A stretch of 18,575 nucleotides of DNA from DATFPQ01 sp035264765. Its GTDB lineage: Bacteria > Actinomycetota > Actinomycetes > Actinomycetales > Angustibacteraceae. The notes below the pieces were generated by a model. It saw nothing but the letters and a program-made list of their open reading frames with translations. It ran no database searches and was not told where the DNA came from. Every line of letters starts with the position of its first letter. Within the stretch, counting starts at the first letter, position 1. Position numbers and translations under genes: made by a program. The DNA is taken from the NCBI GenBank assembly GCA_035264765.1, contig DATFPQ010000199.1, positions 1 to 18,575 on the forward strand, in the 5' to 3' direction. Positions 7,020 through 14,685 of the stretch are shown here, piece after piece.

Positions 7020-8336
7020 GTGGCAGTACACCGGAGGATCAAGGCGCCGGGACGCGTGGCCGTCGCGGCTGCGGTCGCCGCGCTGGCCGCCTGCAACGCC
7101 GGCGGCGGTGAGTCGAGCGGCTCGGCTTCGACACAGGCTGGGCCGGTCGCCGACCCGAAGTCCCCCGTGACCATCAGCTTCGCCTCCTGGGTGGGCAACG
7201 AGCCCGCCATCAAGAGGCTGGCCAAGAAGTTCCACGCGGAGCACCCGAACATCACGGTGAAGTTCCAGAACGTCCCGGCCGAGGAGGCCAGCCAGAAGCT
7301 CACCGCCCAGATCGCCGGCGGCAACCCTCCGGACGCCGCGTACGTCGACGCCAGCACGGTCGCGAACTTCGCCTCCCGCAAGACGCTCACGAACCTCGAC
7401 GGCTACATCTCGCGCAGCGACGTCGTCGACGCGGACGACTACGTCCCGGCGTTCAAGGTCTCGACGGTCTACGAGAAGAGCATGTACGGCCTGCCGTTCG
7501 ACGGTGAGTCGACCGGCCTGTTCTACCGGACAGACCTGTTCGAGGCCGCCGGGATCAAGCAGGCACCGAAGACCTGGGAGGAGTTCGCGGCGGCCGCCGC
7601 AGCCCTCACCAAGCCCGAGCAGAAGCAGTACGGCTACGCGCTGTTCGCTCCCGAGTCGGCCTACTATTGGTACCCCTGGCTGTGGCAGTCGGGCGGCAAG
7701 CTGCTGTCGGACGACGGCAAGCAGGTGCAGTTCAACTCGGCGGAGGCGAAGAAGTCGGCGGACTTCTACGTCGGCCTGACGAAGTACGCGCCGAAGGACT
7801 TCCTGAACTCCAACTCCTACGACGGCCGCGTCGCCTTCGCCACGGGCAAGGTCGGCATGTACATGGCCGGGGCCTGGTTCGCCGGCGTGCTGGACGGCGA
7901 GTTCCCGAAGATCAAGGGCAAGTGGGCAGCGGCTCCGCTGCCCGAGGGCTCCGCGGGGTGCGCCACGACGATCGCGGGCGACAGCCTCGTGCTCTTCAAG
8001 AGCGGCAAGAACCAGGACGCCGCCTGGAAGTGGATCGAGTACCTGTCCAAGCCGGAGAACGTGGCCCAGTGGACGTACAAGAGCAAGGGGAGCACCCTGC
8101 TGCCGCCCCGCACGTCACTGCTGGAGTCGGGCGACGTGGAGAAGTCCAAGCCGATCCTGAAGGGCTTCGCCGAGGCGATGCCCTGCGGCGTCTCGAACGT
8201 GATCGCGAACCCGGACTGGCCGAAGATCGAGGAGAAGCTCAACGAGCAGCTTGGCAAGGCCATGTACGGCGAGCAGTCGGCGTCCGCCGCGCTGGACGAT
8301 GCCGCAGCCGAGGCCAAGGACATCCTGGAGCACTGA
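7020..8336 (+). CDS. Sugar ABC transporter substrate-binding lipoprotein
   Basis: Family 1 extracellular sugar-binding protein, 438 residues. The signal peptide (HRRIKAPGRVAVAAAVAALAAC) ends in a lipobox LAAC with Cys25, so the mature protein should be a membrane-anchored lipoprotein, unlike the binding protein of the fructan operon. Typical motifs include ITISFASW-like start of the mature domain, TAQIAGGNPPDAAYVD and WKWIEYLSKPENVAQW. The GTG start has AAAGGAG 7 nt upstream; the longer open frame back to 6906 would run through the promoter and operator and is rejected. It leads an operon with two permeases and an isomerase-like gene. The sugar it binds cannot be told from sequence. Confidence 0.94.
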   Translation: MAVHRRIKAPGRVAVAAAVAALAACNAGGGESSGSASTQAGPVADPKSPVTISFASWVGNEPAIKRLAKKFHAEHPNITVKFQNVPAEEASQKLTAQIAGGNPPDAAYVDASTVANFASRKTLTNLDGYISRSDVVDADDYVPAFKVSTVYEKSMYGLPFDGESTGLFYRTDLFEAAGIKQAPKTWEEFAAAAAALTKPEQKQYGYALFAPESAYYWYPWLWQSGGKLLSDDGKQVQFNSAEAKKSADFYVGLTKYAPKDFLNSNSYDGRVAFATGKVGMYMAGAWFAGVLDGEFPKIKGKWAAAPLPEGSAGCATTIAGDSLVLFKSGKNQDAAWKWIEYLSKPENVAQWTYKSKGSTLLPPRTSLLESGDVEKSKPILKGFAEAMPCGVSNVIANPDWPKIEEKLNEQLGKAMYGEQSASAALDDAAAEAKDILEH

Positions 8337-8342
8337 GGACCC

Positions 8343-8378
8343 GTCACCGGCCGGCGCCTGCGGGCGCCGGCCGGTGAC
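8343..8378 (+). other. Very stable intercistronic hairpin
   Basis: A perfect 16-bp stem (GTCACCGGCCGGCGCC and its complement) with a TGCG loop begins 6 nt after the binding-protein stop and ends 18 nt before the permease ATG. There is no T-run. It most likely protects the 3' end of the binding-protein mRNA or partly terminates transcription, giving more binding protein than permease; this is inference from the malE-malF type of arrangement. Confidence 0.75.
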
Positions 8379-8396
8379 GCCGGAAGGAAGATCACC

Positions 8397-9353
8397 ATGG
8401 CGTCAGTCGAGCTGGTCGGTGCCCGCGGAGCCAGGGGCAGGGCGACGGCCCGCACGGGGCGAGGGGTCCGCCACACCTTGCGGCGCATGCGCAAGGAATG
8501 GAGCGCCTACCTGTTCCTGGCGCCGGGCCTGCTGCTGTTCAGCGTCTTCACCGTGTTCGCACTGGGTTTCGCGTTCTACCTGACGTTCCACCAGTGGAGC
8601 ATCATCGAGCCGGACAAGCCGTTCATCGGTCTGGACAACTATCGGGACATGCTCGCCGACAAGGACTTCCGGAAGTCCGTGGTGAACACCGCGTACTTCA
8701 CGGGGGCGTCCGTGCCGCTGACCATGCTGATCGGCCTGGGCCTGGCACTGCTGCTCAACCAGCCGCTCCGCGGGCGCTGGGTGCTGCGGACGTTCTACTT
8801 CCTGCCCGTGGTCACGCCGTTCGTCGTCGTTGCCATCATCTGGAAGTGGCTCTACAACGGTGACTTCGGCCTGTTCAACTACTACCTCCTCAAGAGCCAC
8901 CTGATCGACCAGCCGCTGCTGTGGCTGTCCGACAAGGACCTGGCCATGCCCGCCGTCGTCCTGATGAGCGTCTGGTCCGGCGTCGGTTTCTCGATGATCG
9001 TCTATCTGGCAGGCCTGCAGGGGATCCCCGCGGAGCTGCACGAGGCCGCCCGCGTCGACGGCGCCGGTCCACTGCAGCGGCTACGGCACGTCACGATCCC
9101 GATGCTTGCCCCCACGACCCTGTTCCTGCTGGTGATGGGCATCATCGGGTCGTTCCAGGTCTTCACCCAGATCTTCGTGATGACCAGCGGCGGCCCGGTG
9201 AAGCGCACGACAACGATGGTTTATTACATCTACGAGTCCGCGTTCAAGTTCTACGAGATGGGCTACGCGAGCACGCTGGCGTTCGGCCTGTTCGCTCTTC
9301 TCTTCGTCTTCACCCTCATCCAGTTGCGGCTCTACCGCAGGAGTAACAGTTGA
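8397..9353 (+). CDS. Carbohydrate ABC transporter permease, MalF type
   Basis: CUT1-class membrane subunit, 318 residues, about six TM helices beginning with AYLFLAPGLLLFSVFTVFAL (about 37-56). The EAA loop is at about 214-240 (HEAARVDGAGPLQRLRHVTIP). The ATG is preceded by GGAAGGAAG with 6 nt spacing. It follows the intercistronic hairpin and overlaps the next permease by 4 nt at a TTGA junction. It should pair with the MalG-type gene downstream and a separately encoded ATPase. Confidence 0.94.
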   Translation: MASVELVGARGARGRATARTGRGVRHTLRRMRKEWSAYLFLAPGLLLFSVFTVFALGFAFYLTFHQWSIIEPDKPFIGLDNYRDMLADKDFRKSVVNTAYFTGASVPLTMLIGLGLALLLNQPLRGRWVLRTFYFLPVVTPFVVVAIIWKWLYNGDFGLFNYYLLKSHLIDQPLLWLSDKDLAMPAVVLMSVWSGVGFSMIVYLAGLQGIPAELHEAARVDGAGPLQRLRHVTIPMLAPTTLFLLVMGIIGSFQVFTQIFVMTSGGPVKRTTTMVYYIYESAFKFYEMGYASTLAFGLFALLFVFTLIQLRLYRRSNS

Positions 9354-10324
9354 GCGTCACCGCCCCACCGTTGCCCACGTCGTCGTCGCCCACGCCGGCG
9401 CCGCGGCGGCGGTCCCTCCGGCTCAGCCAGGCGTCGTCGCGGCGGATCGGCTTCGGGCTGTCCTATGTCGTCCTGGTCCCGGTCGCCGTGCTGTTCCTCG
9501 CGCCGTTCGCCTGGATGGTCAGCGCCTCGTTCCAGAACATCGGCGACATGTTCTCCTGGCCCCCGCAGTGGCTGCCGAAGAGCCCGTCGCTGGACGGGTA
9601 CAAGACCTTCCTCGGCGTCGGGGACGTCGGTGAGGCGCGCGGGGCGGAGGGTGCGGGGCGCTGGTTCCTCAACAGCGCGTTCGTCGCGACGTCGGTGACG
9701 GCGCTGCAGCTGTTCTTCAACTCGCTGGCGGCGTACGTCTTCGCCAAGCGGACGTTCCCCGGCCGGGACGCCATCTTCCTGCTGTTCCTGGGCACGATGA
9801 TGGTGCCGGGCCAGATCACGCTGATCCCGAACTACCTGGTGATGAAGCACATCCCGTTCTTCGGCGGCAACGACATGTTCGGCAACGGCGGTCACGGCTG
9901 GCTGGACTCCTACTACGGCCTCATCCTCCCCGGCTGCGTCAGCGCGTTCGGCGTCTTCCTGATGCGGCAGTACATGCAGTCGATCCCCGACACGCTGCTC
10001 GACGCGGCCCGGATCGACGGCGCGGGAGAGTTCCGGATCTTCTGGCAGGTCGTCCTGCCGCTGTGCCGGCCCGCCCTCGCGGCGATGGGCATCTTCACGT
10101 TCACCGCCGCGTGGGAGGACTTCTTCTGGCCGCTCATCATCACCTCGAGCCCCGAGCACTACACCGCTCCCCTCGGGCTGGCGCTGTTCGTGGTGAAGAA
10201 CCGGACGTCCTGGGACGTGCTGATGGCCGGCTCGGTCATCGCGACCCTGCCGATGGTGGTGGTGTTCATGCTGTTCCAGCGCCAGTTCATCCAGGGCATC
10301 GCGATGAGCGGGGTAAAGGGATGA
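9350..10324 (+). CDS. Carbohydrate ABC transporter permease, MalG type (TTG start)
   Basis: Partner permease, 324 residues. The N-terminus is a Pro/Ser-rich cytoplasmic tail followed by a TM near 40-62 (SYVVLVPVAVLFLAPFAW); the EAA loop is at about 214-240 (LLDAARIDGAGEFRIFWQVVLP). The first periplasmic segment contains an extra Gly/Ala-rich stretch (GVGDVGEARGAEGAGR). The start is TTG, overlapping the stop of the previous gene; AGGAG lies exactly 6 nt upstream, so a rare TTG start is well supported. Its stop overlaps the ATG of the isomerase-like gene (ATGA). Confidence 0.93.
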   Translation: MSVTAPPLPTSSSPTPAPRRRSLRLSQASSRRIGFGLSYVVLVPVAVLFLAPFAWMVSASFQNIGDMFSWPPQWLPKSPSLDGYKTFLGVGDVGEARGAEGAGRWFLNSAFVATSVTALQLFFNSLAAYVFAKRTFPGRDAIFLLFLGTMMVPGQITLIPNYLVMKHIPFFGGNDMFGNGGHGWLDSYYGLILPGCVSAFGVFLMRQYMQSIPDTLLDAARIDGAGEFRIFWQVVLPLCRPALAAMGIFTFTAAWEDFFWPLIITSSPEHYTAPLGLALFVVKNRTSWDVLMAGSVIATLPMVVVFMLFQRQFIQGIAMSGVKG

Positions 10325-11241
10325 AGCTGGGCGTCCTGACCGCGTGCCTGCCCGGGGCGACGCTGCCCGAGGTGGCGGCGGTGGCGGCGGGCCTGGGTTA
10401 CCAGGGACTGGAGGTCGCCGCTTGGCCTCGCACGCCCGGACGCGAGTGGGAGGCCAGCCACCTCGACGTCGGGGCCCTGGACGACGCGGGGGCCGCCGAG
10501 GTGCGAGAGCTGCTCGACGAGCACGCCCTCGAGCTGTCGGCCGTCGCCTACTACGAGAACAACCTGCACACCGATCCCGCGACGCGGGCGCAGACGCACG
10601 ACCACCTGCGTCGCTGCATCGACGCGGCGGCCCTGCTGGGCTGCCCCAACGTGGGCACCTTCGTGGGCCGTGACATCGCGCTGTCCATGGTCGAGAACGT
10701 TCGGCTCGCCGAGGACGTGTTCCCGGCTCTCGTGAAGTACGCCGACGAGCGCGGGGTCCGGCTGGTGATCGAGAACTGCCCGATGGAGGGCTGGCACCCG
10801 GACGGCTACCCCGCCAACCTGGCGTACTCGCCGGAGCTGTGGGACTGGATGGCCGACCTGGGCCTGTACCTCAACTTCGACCCCTCGCACCTGGTGTGGC
10901 TGGGCATCGACCCGGTGGCAGCCCTGACCGCGAGCGTCGATCGGGTCGTGCACGTTCAGGCCAAGGACGTGCAGGTCGACGCCGTCCGACGTAACCGGTA
11001 CGGCACCTACGGTCGGGTGCTGGGACGGACCTCGCCGTGGGGATCGCCGTGGTGGCGGTACCGCATGCCGGGTCTCGGCGACGTCGACTGGCGGCGGCTG
11101 GTCGACGTGCTTTACGAGGCCGGGTACGACGGCTTCGTCTCGGTCGAGCACGAGGACCCGATCTGGTCCGGCACGCCGGAGAAGGTGGTCGCGGGGCTCA
11201 CCGTGGCCGAACGGACGCTCCGCCCGCTGCTGGTCTCCTGA
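10321..11241 (+). CDS. Sugar phosphate isomerase/epimerase-like TIM-barrel protein
   Basis: Xylose-isomerase-like TIM barrel (AP endonuclease 2 superfamily), 306 residues, soluble. Likely metal ligands sit at the strand ends: IENCPMEG, NFDPSHLVW, HVQAKDV and the C-terminal SVEHED. Such enzymes isomerise, epimerise or otherwise rearrange sugars or inositols with a divalent metal. The ATG overlaps the permease stop (ATGA), so it is part of the transporter operon and probably processes the imported sugar or its oxidised form. No dehydrogenase or glycosidase accompanies it in the window, so the substrate stays open. The open frame extends upstream, but that stretch is the permease gene in another frame. 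Confidence 0.88.
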   Translation: MKLGVLTACLPGATLPEVAAVAAGLGYQGLEVAAWPRTPGREWEASHLDVGALDDAGAAEVRELLDEHALELSAVAYYENNLHTDPATRAQTHDHLRRCIDAAALLGCPNVGTFVGRDIALSMVENVRLAEDVFPALVKYADERGVRLVIENCPMEGWHPDGYPANLAYSPELWDWMADLGLYLNFDPSHLVWLGIDPVAALTASVDRVVHVQAKDVQVDAVRRNRYGTYGRVLGRTSPWGSPWWRYRMPGLGDVDWRRLVDVLYEAGYDGFVSVEHEDPIWSGTPEKVVAGLTVAERTLRPLLVS

Positions 11242-11265
11242 CGCTCACGCGGGGCGGGCGCGAGG

Positions 11266-11649
11266 TCACTCCCGCAGGCGGAACCACACCGTCTTGCCGT
11301 TCGGCGTCGGGTCGACGCCCCAGACGTCGCTCAGCATGTCGACGAGCCCGACCCCGCGGCCGGACTGGTCGTCCGGCCCGGCGTGCCGGGCGGTCGGTGC
11401 GGTGGGGTCGCCGTCGCTGACCCGCACCTGCATGCCGGACGTCGCTCTGCACGACACCTCGGTCCTAATCGGGGGCGCGCCGTGCCGCATCGCGTTCGTG
11501 ACCAGCTCGGACATCAGCAGTACGGCCTCGTCCAGCACGCTGGCGTTGTGCGCCTGGCACCGGGCCTCGCGCAAGAATTGCCGGGCCCTGCGGGGAGCGC
11601 GCTCGTCCATCTCCAGGGTGAGCACGGCTGGCGGCGTCACCAGGCACAT
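11266..11649 (-). CDS. RsbW-like ATP-binding protein (HATPase_c_2)
   Basis: Small GHKL ATPase-fold protein, 127 residues, of the anti-sigma-factor serine kinase type abundant in actinobacteria. The N-box is at about 47-58 (SELVTNAMRHG), the next box carries Asp79 (VSDGDP), and the glycine-rich lid is GRGVGLVDMLSD at about 98-109. The start at 11649 is chosen because AAGGAG lies 7 nt upstream; the frame stays open for 33 more residues but that part is Arg/Pro-rich and lacks a ribosome binding site. It faces the isomerase gene tail-to-tail, 24 bp apart. No sigma factor or anti-anti-sigma gene is adjacent, so its partner is unknown. Confidence 0.88.
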   Translation of the reverse strand: MCLVTPPAVLTLEMDERAPRRARQFLREARCQAHNASVLDEAVLLMSELVTNAMRHGAPPIRTEVSCRATSGMQVRVSDGDPTAPTARHAGPDDQSGRGVGLVDMLSDVWGVDPTPNGKTVWFRLRE

Positions 11650-11807
11650 CGGAGGACTCCTTCGCTGACTGCTCAACGGGGACGGACGATCGCGTGCTCT
11701 GCACGGCATCTGGCTGACCGGGACTCGTGAGCCTACGTCGTCGGCCAAACGGCCGCATGTGCAGGGACCTGCCGTGCGCAGCGGGCTGGTGCAGCTGCGA
11801 GACGGGG

Positions 11808-11836
11808 TTGGCGGGGCGCTCAGGGTCGCCTAACCT
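11808..11836 (+). promoter_or_regulatory. Promoter of the PIG-L deacetylase gene
   Basis: -35 TTGGCG (11808-11813), 17-bp spacer, -10 TAACCT (11831-11836). The GTG start is 6 nt after the -10 box and lacks a ribosome binding site, which fits a leaderless mRNA. Confidence 0.55.
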
Positions 11837-11842
11837 GCGGCC

Positions 11843-12586
11843 GTGGCCAGTGCTCCGCTCCCCGCACTTCCCGACGAGTCCTTCCGTCGGGTCCTGTGTG
11901 TGGTGGCCCACCCCGACGACGTCGAATACGGCACCTCGGCCGCGGTCGCCAAGTGGACGTCTCGTGGCGTCGAGGTGGCGTACCTGCTCCTCACGCGCGG
12001 CGAGGCCGGCATGGACGGGGCGCCGCCGGACCGTGCCGCCGCACTGCGCACCGCCGAGGAGCTCGCGGCGGCCACGGCGGTGGGCGTTACTAGGGTGGAG
12101 TTCCTGGACCACCCCGACGGCGTGCTGGAGTACGGCCTCCCGCTGCGCCGTGACATCACGCGGACCATCCGGTCCTTCCAGCCCGACGTCGTCCTGGTCG
12201 GCTCCTGGGAGGTCGAGGTCTACGGCATCCTGAACCAGGCCGACCACCGGGCCGCGGGCCTCGCGACCGTGGACGCCGTCCGGGACGCCGCCAACCGCTG
12301 GGTGTTCGCCGACCAGCTCGGGCCGGACGTGCAGCCGTGGTCGGTGCGCTGGCTGCTGGTGGGGGTCGACTCCCGACCCACCCACGGCGTCGACGTCACC
12401 GGGGAACCGCTGGAGCGGGGCATCGCGTCGCTGGAGGCGCATGCCGCGTACCTCGCGGGGATACCCGACCATCCCGCGCCGAGGGCGTTGATCACCGAGA
12501 TCACGGCGACGGACGGGCGCGCCATGGGAGTCCCGCACGCAGTGCTCTTCCGGGCCCGCGACCTGCAAGCGCCGCCGTCGACGTAG
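11843..12586 (+). CDS. PIG-L family deacetylase (GlcNAc-type metal-dependent)
   Basis: Zinc-dependent N-acetylglucosaminyl deacetylase family (PIG-L/LmbE), 247 residues. The metal and catalytic motif AHPDDVE is at 22-28 (His23, Asp25, Asp26), and the third ligand is His135 in NQADHRAAG. In actinobacteria this family includes MshB and Mca of mycothiol metabolism as well as many deacetylases of unknown substrate; the sequence visible here is shorter and does not decide between them. Start GTG at 11843, predicted leaderless. Not obviously in an operon: the next gene starts 56 bp downstream with its own ribosome binding site. Confidence 0.9.
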   Translation: MASAPLPALPDESFRRVLCVVAHPDDVEYGTSAAVAKWTSRGVEVAYLLLTRGEAGMDGAPPDRAAALRTAEELAAATAVGVTRVEFLDHPDGVLEYGLPLRRDITRTIRSFQPDVVLVGSWEVEVYGILNQADHRAAGLATVDAVRDAANRWVFADQLGPDVQPWSVRWLLVGVDSRPTHGVDVTGEPLERGIASLEAHAAYLAGIPDHPAPRALITEITATDGRAMGVPHAVLFRARDLQAPPST

Positions 12587-12642
12587 CCTTGAGGTCGGTC
12601 GGCAGGTCGAGCGGTCGCCCCGGTCACGGGCCAGGAGGGGCG

Positions 12643-13551
12643 TTGTCACAGCACGTGGGACCCGCGGACGAGCGGGGTCGGCTGGTCGTCGACCTCGGCC
12701 TTCGTCCGGACTGCGGCAGCTGCCTCGGGCTGTGCTGTGTCGCCCTTCCGTTCTCGGCGTCCGCCGACTTCGGCTTCGACAAGGCCGCCGGCGAGCCGTG
12801 CCGGAACCTGGACGCCGACCTGCGCTGTTCCATCCACCGCGACCTGCGCCAGCGCGGGTTCGCGGGCTGCTCCGTGTTCGACTGCTTCGGCGCGGGGCAG
12901 AAGGTGTCGCAGCGAACGTTCCGCGGGCAGGACTGGCGCGAGGACGCCGGGGACACCGGTGGCGGGAAGACCGCAGCCCGGATGTTCGAAGCCCTCGCGG
13001 TCATGCGCCAGCTGCAGGAGCTGCTCTGGTACCTGACCGAGGCGCTCACGCTTCCGCAGGCCCGCGAACTGCGCGAGCCGCTGCGCCGGGCCGTCGACGA
13101 GACCGAGCGGCTGACCCAGAGCGCCCCCGAGGCCTTGCTCGCGCTGGACGTCCCGGGGCACCGGAAGGGAGTCGACGCCCTGCTGCTGCGCACGAGCGAG
13201 CTGGTGCGGGCCGGCTACCCGAAGGGGGACCGCCGCCGGGCCGACCTGGTCGGCGCCCGGCTCCGAGGTGCCGATCTCAGCGGCGCCGACCTGAGAGGGG
13301 CGCACCTGATCGGTGCCGACCTGCGCGGCGCCGACCTCACGGCGGCCGACCTGATCGGGGCCGATCTGCGCGGAGCGGACCTCGGCGGCGCCGACCTCGG
13401 CCGCAGCCTGTTCGTCACCCAGGCTCAGCTCGAGGCGGCCAGAGGGGACGACGACACGCGGCTGCCGCCGTCGCTGACCCGTCCGGCGCACTGGTCGACG
13501 GGTGCAGGACGCGGTCCCGGACGTCCCTGGCGTCGCCCGCCGGGTCGCTGA
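12643..13551 (+). CDS. Cys-rich pentapeptide-repeat protein
   Basis: Two-part protein of 302 residues. The N-terminal part has eight cysteines in a CxxCxxxCC...C...C...C...C pattern (C24, C27, C31, C32, C53, C62, C76, C81), suggesting a metal or Fe-S site. A helical middle (about 100-195) follows. Then about eleven pentapeptide repeats of the ADLxG type at about 200-255 form a right-handed beta-helix, and the tail ends in LPPSLTRPAHW. I recognise this as a family common in Streptomyces and relatives, with no known function. The start is TTG with AGGAGG 4 nt upstream; a GTG four codons later is too far from the site. Gyrase protection, as in MfpA/Qnr pentapeptide proteins, is possible but the repeat block is short for that. 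Confidence 0.88.
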   Translation: MSQHVGPADERGRLVVDLGLRPDCGSCLGLCCVALPFSASADFGFDKAAGEPCRNLDADLRCSIHRDLRQRGFAGCSVFDCFGAGQKVSQRTFRGQDWREDAGDTGGGKTAARMFEALAVMRQLQELLWYLTEALTLPQARELREPLRRAVDETERLTQSAPEALLALDVPGHRKGVDALLLRTSELVRAGYPKGDRRRADLVGARLRGADLSGADLRGAHLIGADLRGADLTAADLIGADLRGADLGGADLGRSLFVTQAQLEAARGDDDTRLPPSLTRPAHWSTGAGRGPGRPWRRPPGR

Positions 13552-13582
13552 CCCGAGCGAGGACCTGCGGACCTGCGCATGG

Positions 13583-14086
13583 TCAGGCGGGGACCTCGGA
13601 CCCGTCGAGCACCCGGTCGACGAAGGCCGCCACCCGCTGTTGCAGCCGGAGCACCCGCTCGGGCCCCGGCCGCTCGGCCTGCGGAAGGGACAGCGCACGC
13701 TTGCCGCGGGCGTAGAGCGAGCAGGCCAGGTCGGCGCACGCGTACGTACCCACGGTGTTGTGCAGCCGACCTGCCGCCCCGGCCTTGCGGGCCACCAACA
13801 GCTCCACCGCGTTGCCCGGATGGACCGCATGGCACAGCGAGCACAGCCCGGACGCCGCGCGCCGCGACGAGGATCCCGGAGCCCGTAGCGCCAGGCCGAC
13901 TGTTCGGTCGCCGTACGGCAGCACCAGGTACGCGCGCTTCGGCGCGCGCGGGTCTCGCCAGCCGAGGAAGTCCAGGGACGCCCAGTCCAGGCGGTCGAGC
14001 CCGGGCGGCGGGGTGATCGCGGCGGCCTGCCTGCGCGAGCAGTTCACGAAGGCGGCCGTGATCTGGCCAGGGTCCAGGGGTCGCAC
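13583..14086 (-). CDS. FBP-type zinc-finger protein (EF-G-binding family)
   Basis: 167-residue protein with the treble-clef zinc finger of the FBP/FusB family, whose characterised members bind elongation factor G and rescue it from fusidic acid. Ligands: C82 and C85 (LCSLC), C117 and C122 (TYACADLAC). The N-terminal segment (ITAAFVNCSRR; DFLGWRDPRAPKRAYLV) matches the actinobacterial form. Start GTG with GGAGG 5 nt upstream. It is divergent from the fluoride-channel operon and convergent with the pentapeptide gene (31 bp gap). Whether it gives fusidic acid tolerance is not known; many chromosomal actinobacterial copies are uncharacterised. Confidence 0.85.
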   Translation of the reverse strand: MRPLDPGQITAAFVNCSRRQAAAITPPPGLDRLDWASLDFLGWRDPRAPKRAYLVLPYGDRTVGLALRAPGSSSRRAASGLCSLCHAVHPGNAVELLVARKAGAAGRLHNTVGTYACADLACSLYARGKRALSLPQAERPGPERVLRLQQRVAAFVDRVLDGSEVPA

Positions 14087-14136
14087 GTCGTCCTCCGTAC
14101 CGTGGTCACAGCGGGCCGCGTGCCCACCAGGGTGGG

Positions 14137-14166
14137 AGCCTGGCCGTCCCGGGCGGCGGTGGTCAA
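14137..14166 (-). promoter_or_regulatory. Promoter of the FBP zinc-finger gene
   Basis: On the minus strand, -35 TTGACC (14166-14161), 18-bp spacer, -10 CAGGCT (14142-14137); start expected near 14130, leaving a leader of about 44 nt that contains the ribosome binding site. The same -10 hexamer is used at 6916-6921. Confidence 0.5.
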
Positions 14167-14244
14167 CCGAGTTGTCCGCCGTCGGTCGCGCCGGGCTCGC
14201 TCGCTAGGGTGCGCAGGCTCGCCATCGACACCGGAGGTTCGCAC

Positions 14245-14685
14245 GTGCCGCAGCGCCGCGCCGGTCACGGCCAGGTCGACGTGCTTGCCGTCATCGCCCT
14301 CGGTGGGGTCCTGGGCGCGCTGGCCCGCTACGGGATCGGCCTGCTGCAGCCGCACGGCCCGCAGGACTTCCCCTGGGTAACGCTGGAGATCAATGCCGTG
14401 GGATGCCTGCTCATCGGGGCGCTGATGGTGGTCATCACCGAGCTGACCAGTCCCCACCGGTTGGCGCGTCCGTTCCTCGGAGTCGGCATCCTCGGTGGGT
14501 TCACCACCTTCTCGACCTACAGCGTCGACGTTCAGCAGCTTCTCGTGCTGCAGCGGCCCGGCCTGGCGATGGCCTACCTGTGCGGCACGGTGTTCGCTGC
14601 CCTCGTCGGGGTATGGCTCGGCGAAACCCTCATGCGGGCGGCGGCTCGCGGCTCATGGCGGCTGGGAAGAGGGGTGGCTCGATGA
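14245..14685 (+). CDS. crcB: Fluoride channel subunit CrcB/FluC (first)
   Basis: Four-TM fluoride exporter subunit, 146 residues. The family motifs are visible: GGVLGALARYG in TM1, INAVGCLLIG in TM2 (pore-region Asn), and GGFTTFSTYSVD in TM3, where the second Phe of the usual TTFSTFS is Tyr. The start GTG at 14245 is chosen because GGAGG lies 7 nt upstream. A GTG at 14209 gives a longer frame, but it overlaps a TAGGGT -10-like box (14205-14210) and has no ribosome binding site. The stop overlaps the next gene (ATGA). It probably forms a heterodimeric channel with the second crcB of the operon (inference). Confidence 0.9.
   Translation: MPQRRAGHGQVDVLAVIALGGVLGALARYGIGLLQPHGPQDFPWVTLEINAVGCLLIGALMVVITELTSPHRLARPFLGVGILGGFTTFSTYSVDVQQLLVLQRPGLAMAYLCGTVFAALVGVWLGETLMRAAARGSWRLGRGVAR

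Noticed and set aside
11650..11748. 33-residue N-terminal extension of the RsbW-like protein
   Set aside because: Lacks a ribosome binding site, and the extra residues are unlike the family; the ATG at 11649 has AAGGAG at 7 nt.
13541..13555. Small hairpin CGGGTC-GCT-GACCCG at the end of the pentapeptide gene as a terminator
   Set aside because: Only 6 bp, overlaps the stop codon and has no T-run; too weak to call.
12646..13830. 394-codon minus-strand open frame
   Set aside because: Antisense to the pentapeptide-repeat gene; its apparent repeats are only the complement of the ADLxG codons.
14100..14245. Possible fluoride riboswitch before the crcB operon
   Set aside because: I looked for the fluoride-riboswitch fold pattern and did not find it; only a -10-like TAGGGT and a ribosome binding site are visible. 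A covariance-model search would settle it.
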